A stretch of 64,000 bases of DNA from Ophiura sarsii (lineage: Eukaryota; Echinodermata; Ophiuroidea; Amphilepidida; Ophiuridae): contig CM069448.1 in NCBI GenBank assembly GCA_035610835.1, forward strand, positions 27,119,905 to 27,183,904. The letters run 5' to 3'. Each line of letters begins with the position of its first letter. Within the stretch, counting starts at the first letter, position 1. Positions 63,205-64,000 of the stretch are shown one piece after another. The notes under the pieces were generated by a model. That model worked only from the letters and a program-made list of their open reading frames with translations. It was not told the DNA's origin and did not search any database. The position numbers and the translations under genes are program-made.

Positions 63205-64000
63205 GACATAGACCATTTCAAATCATTATCGAAAGCACTTTGATGTAGACCATTTCAAATAATTATCGAAAGCACTTGGATATAGACCATTTCAAATCAT
63301 GATCGAAAGCACTTGGACATATACCATTTCAAATCATTATCGAAAGCACTTTGATGTAGACCATTTCAAATAATTATCGAAAGCACTTGGATATAGACCA
63401 TTTCAAATCATTATTGAAAGCACTTTGATGTAGACCATTTCAAATCATGATCGAAAGCACTTGGACATAGACCATTTCAAATCATTATAGAAAGCACTTG
63501 GATATAGACCATTTCAAATCATTATCGAAAGCACTTTGATGTAGACCATTTCAAATCATTATCGAAAGCACTTGGATATAGACCATTTCAAATCATGATC
63601 GAAAGCACTTGGACATAGACCATTTCAAATAATTATCGAAAGCACTTGGATATAGACCATTTCAAATCATTATTGAAAGCACTTTGATGTAGACCATTTC
63701 AAATCATGATCGAAAGCACTTGGACATAGACCATTTCAAATCATTATAGAAAGCACTTGGATATAGACCATTTCAAATCATTATCGAAAGCACTTTGATT
63801 TGGACCATTTCAAATCATTATCGAAAGCACTTTGATATAGACCATTTCAAATCATGAACGAAAGCACTTTGATATAGACCATTTCAAATCATGATCGAAA
63901 GCACTTGGATATAGACCATTTCAAATCATTATCGAAAGCACTTTGATATAGACCATTTCTAATCATGATTGAAAGCACTTGGACATAGACCATTTCAAAT
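63205..64000. repeat. 35-bp satellite running off the right edge
   Basis: About 23 head-to-tail units of 35 bp containing ATAGACCATTTCAAATCATT and ATCGAAAGCACTTGG. Variants GATGTAG/GATATAG/GACATAG and ATTATCG/ATGATCG recur in a pattern suggesting multi-unit duplication (for example the ATTATAGAAAGC variant about 245 bp apart). Unrelated to the 32-bp satellite. Confidence 0.95.

Overview
The window is animal nuclear DNA: AT-rich, GT-AG introns, two intron-containing genes of animal families, and a very high load of transposon relics. CR1/L2-type LINE fragments, tRNA-derived SINEs, mariner/hAT/Harbinger-type MITEs and a Helitron-like element point to a large invertebrate genome. A marine deuterostome (echinoderm or hemichordate) is my best guess, but the sequence alone does not prove it. 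No bacterial, organellar or intact viral gene organisation was seen.

Gene 1 (minus strand, 320-5143) is the 5' part of a short-chain dehydrogenase gene resembling 15-hydroxyprostaglandin dehydrogenase. Four exons join in frame and the rest lies beyond the left edge. Gene 2 (plus strand, 11868-61048) is the whole cytoplasmic part of a receptor guanylate cyclase. Ten exons join in phase into 608 codons: juxtamembrane region, pseudokinase (kinase homology) domain, coiled-coil dimerisation segment, cyclase catalytic domain and C-tail. Its extracellular and transmembrane exons were not found. They are either upstream of the window, which would put gene 1 inside a gene 2 intron on the opposite strand, or unrecognised between 5.2 and 11.8 kb.

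Region by region: 0-5.1 kb, dehydrogenase exons and MITEs. 5.1-11.8 kb, MITEs only. 12.2-26.8 kb, the first visible cyclase intron, holding a 32-bp satellite of about 9.1 kb in two blocks with different higher-order periods, split by a 1.35-kb insertion and flanked by two mariner relics and LINE scraps. 27-49.9 kb, two introns with a SINE, a Helitron-like element with 129-bp repeats, a 42-bp hairpin satellite, a 4.4-kb CR1-like LINE broken by a 1.95-kb DNA element, and foldback elements. 50-61 kb, the remaining exons with small MITEs. 61-64 kb, the downstream flank, a decayed copy of the last exon, and a 35-bp satellite running off the right edge.

The most unusual feature is that four cyclase exons have partial copies just downstream. 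Two of these are tandem arrays (172 bp and 130 bp units) in which each full unit carries a copy of the 5' splice site. In both, the unit could in principle be spliced as a phase-1/phase-1, stop-free in-frame cassette within the kinase homology domain.
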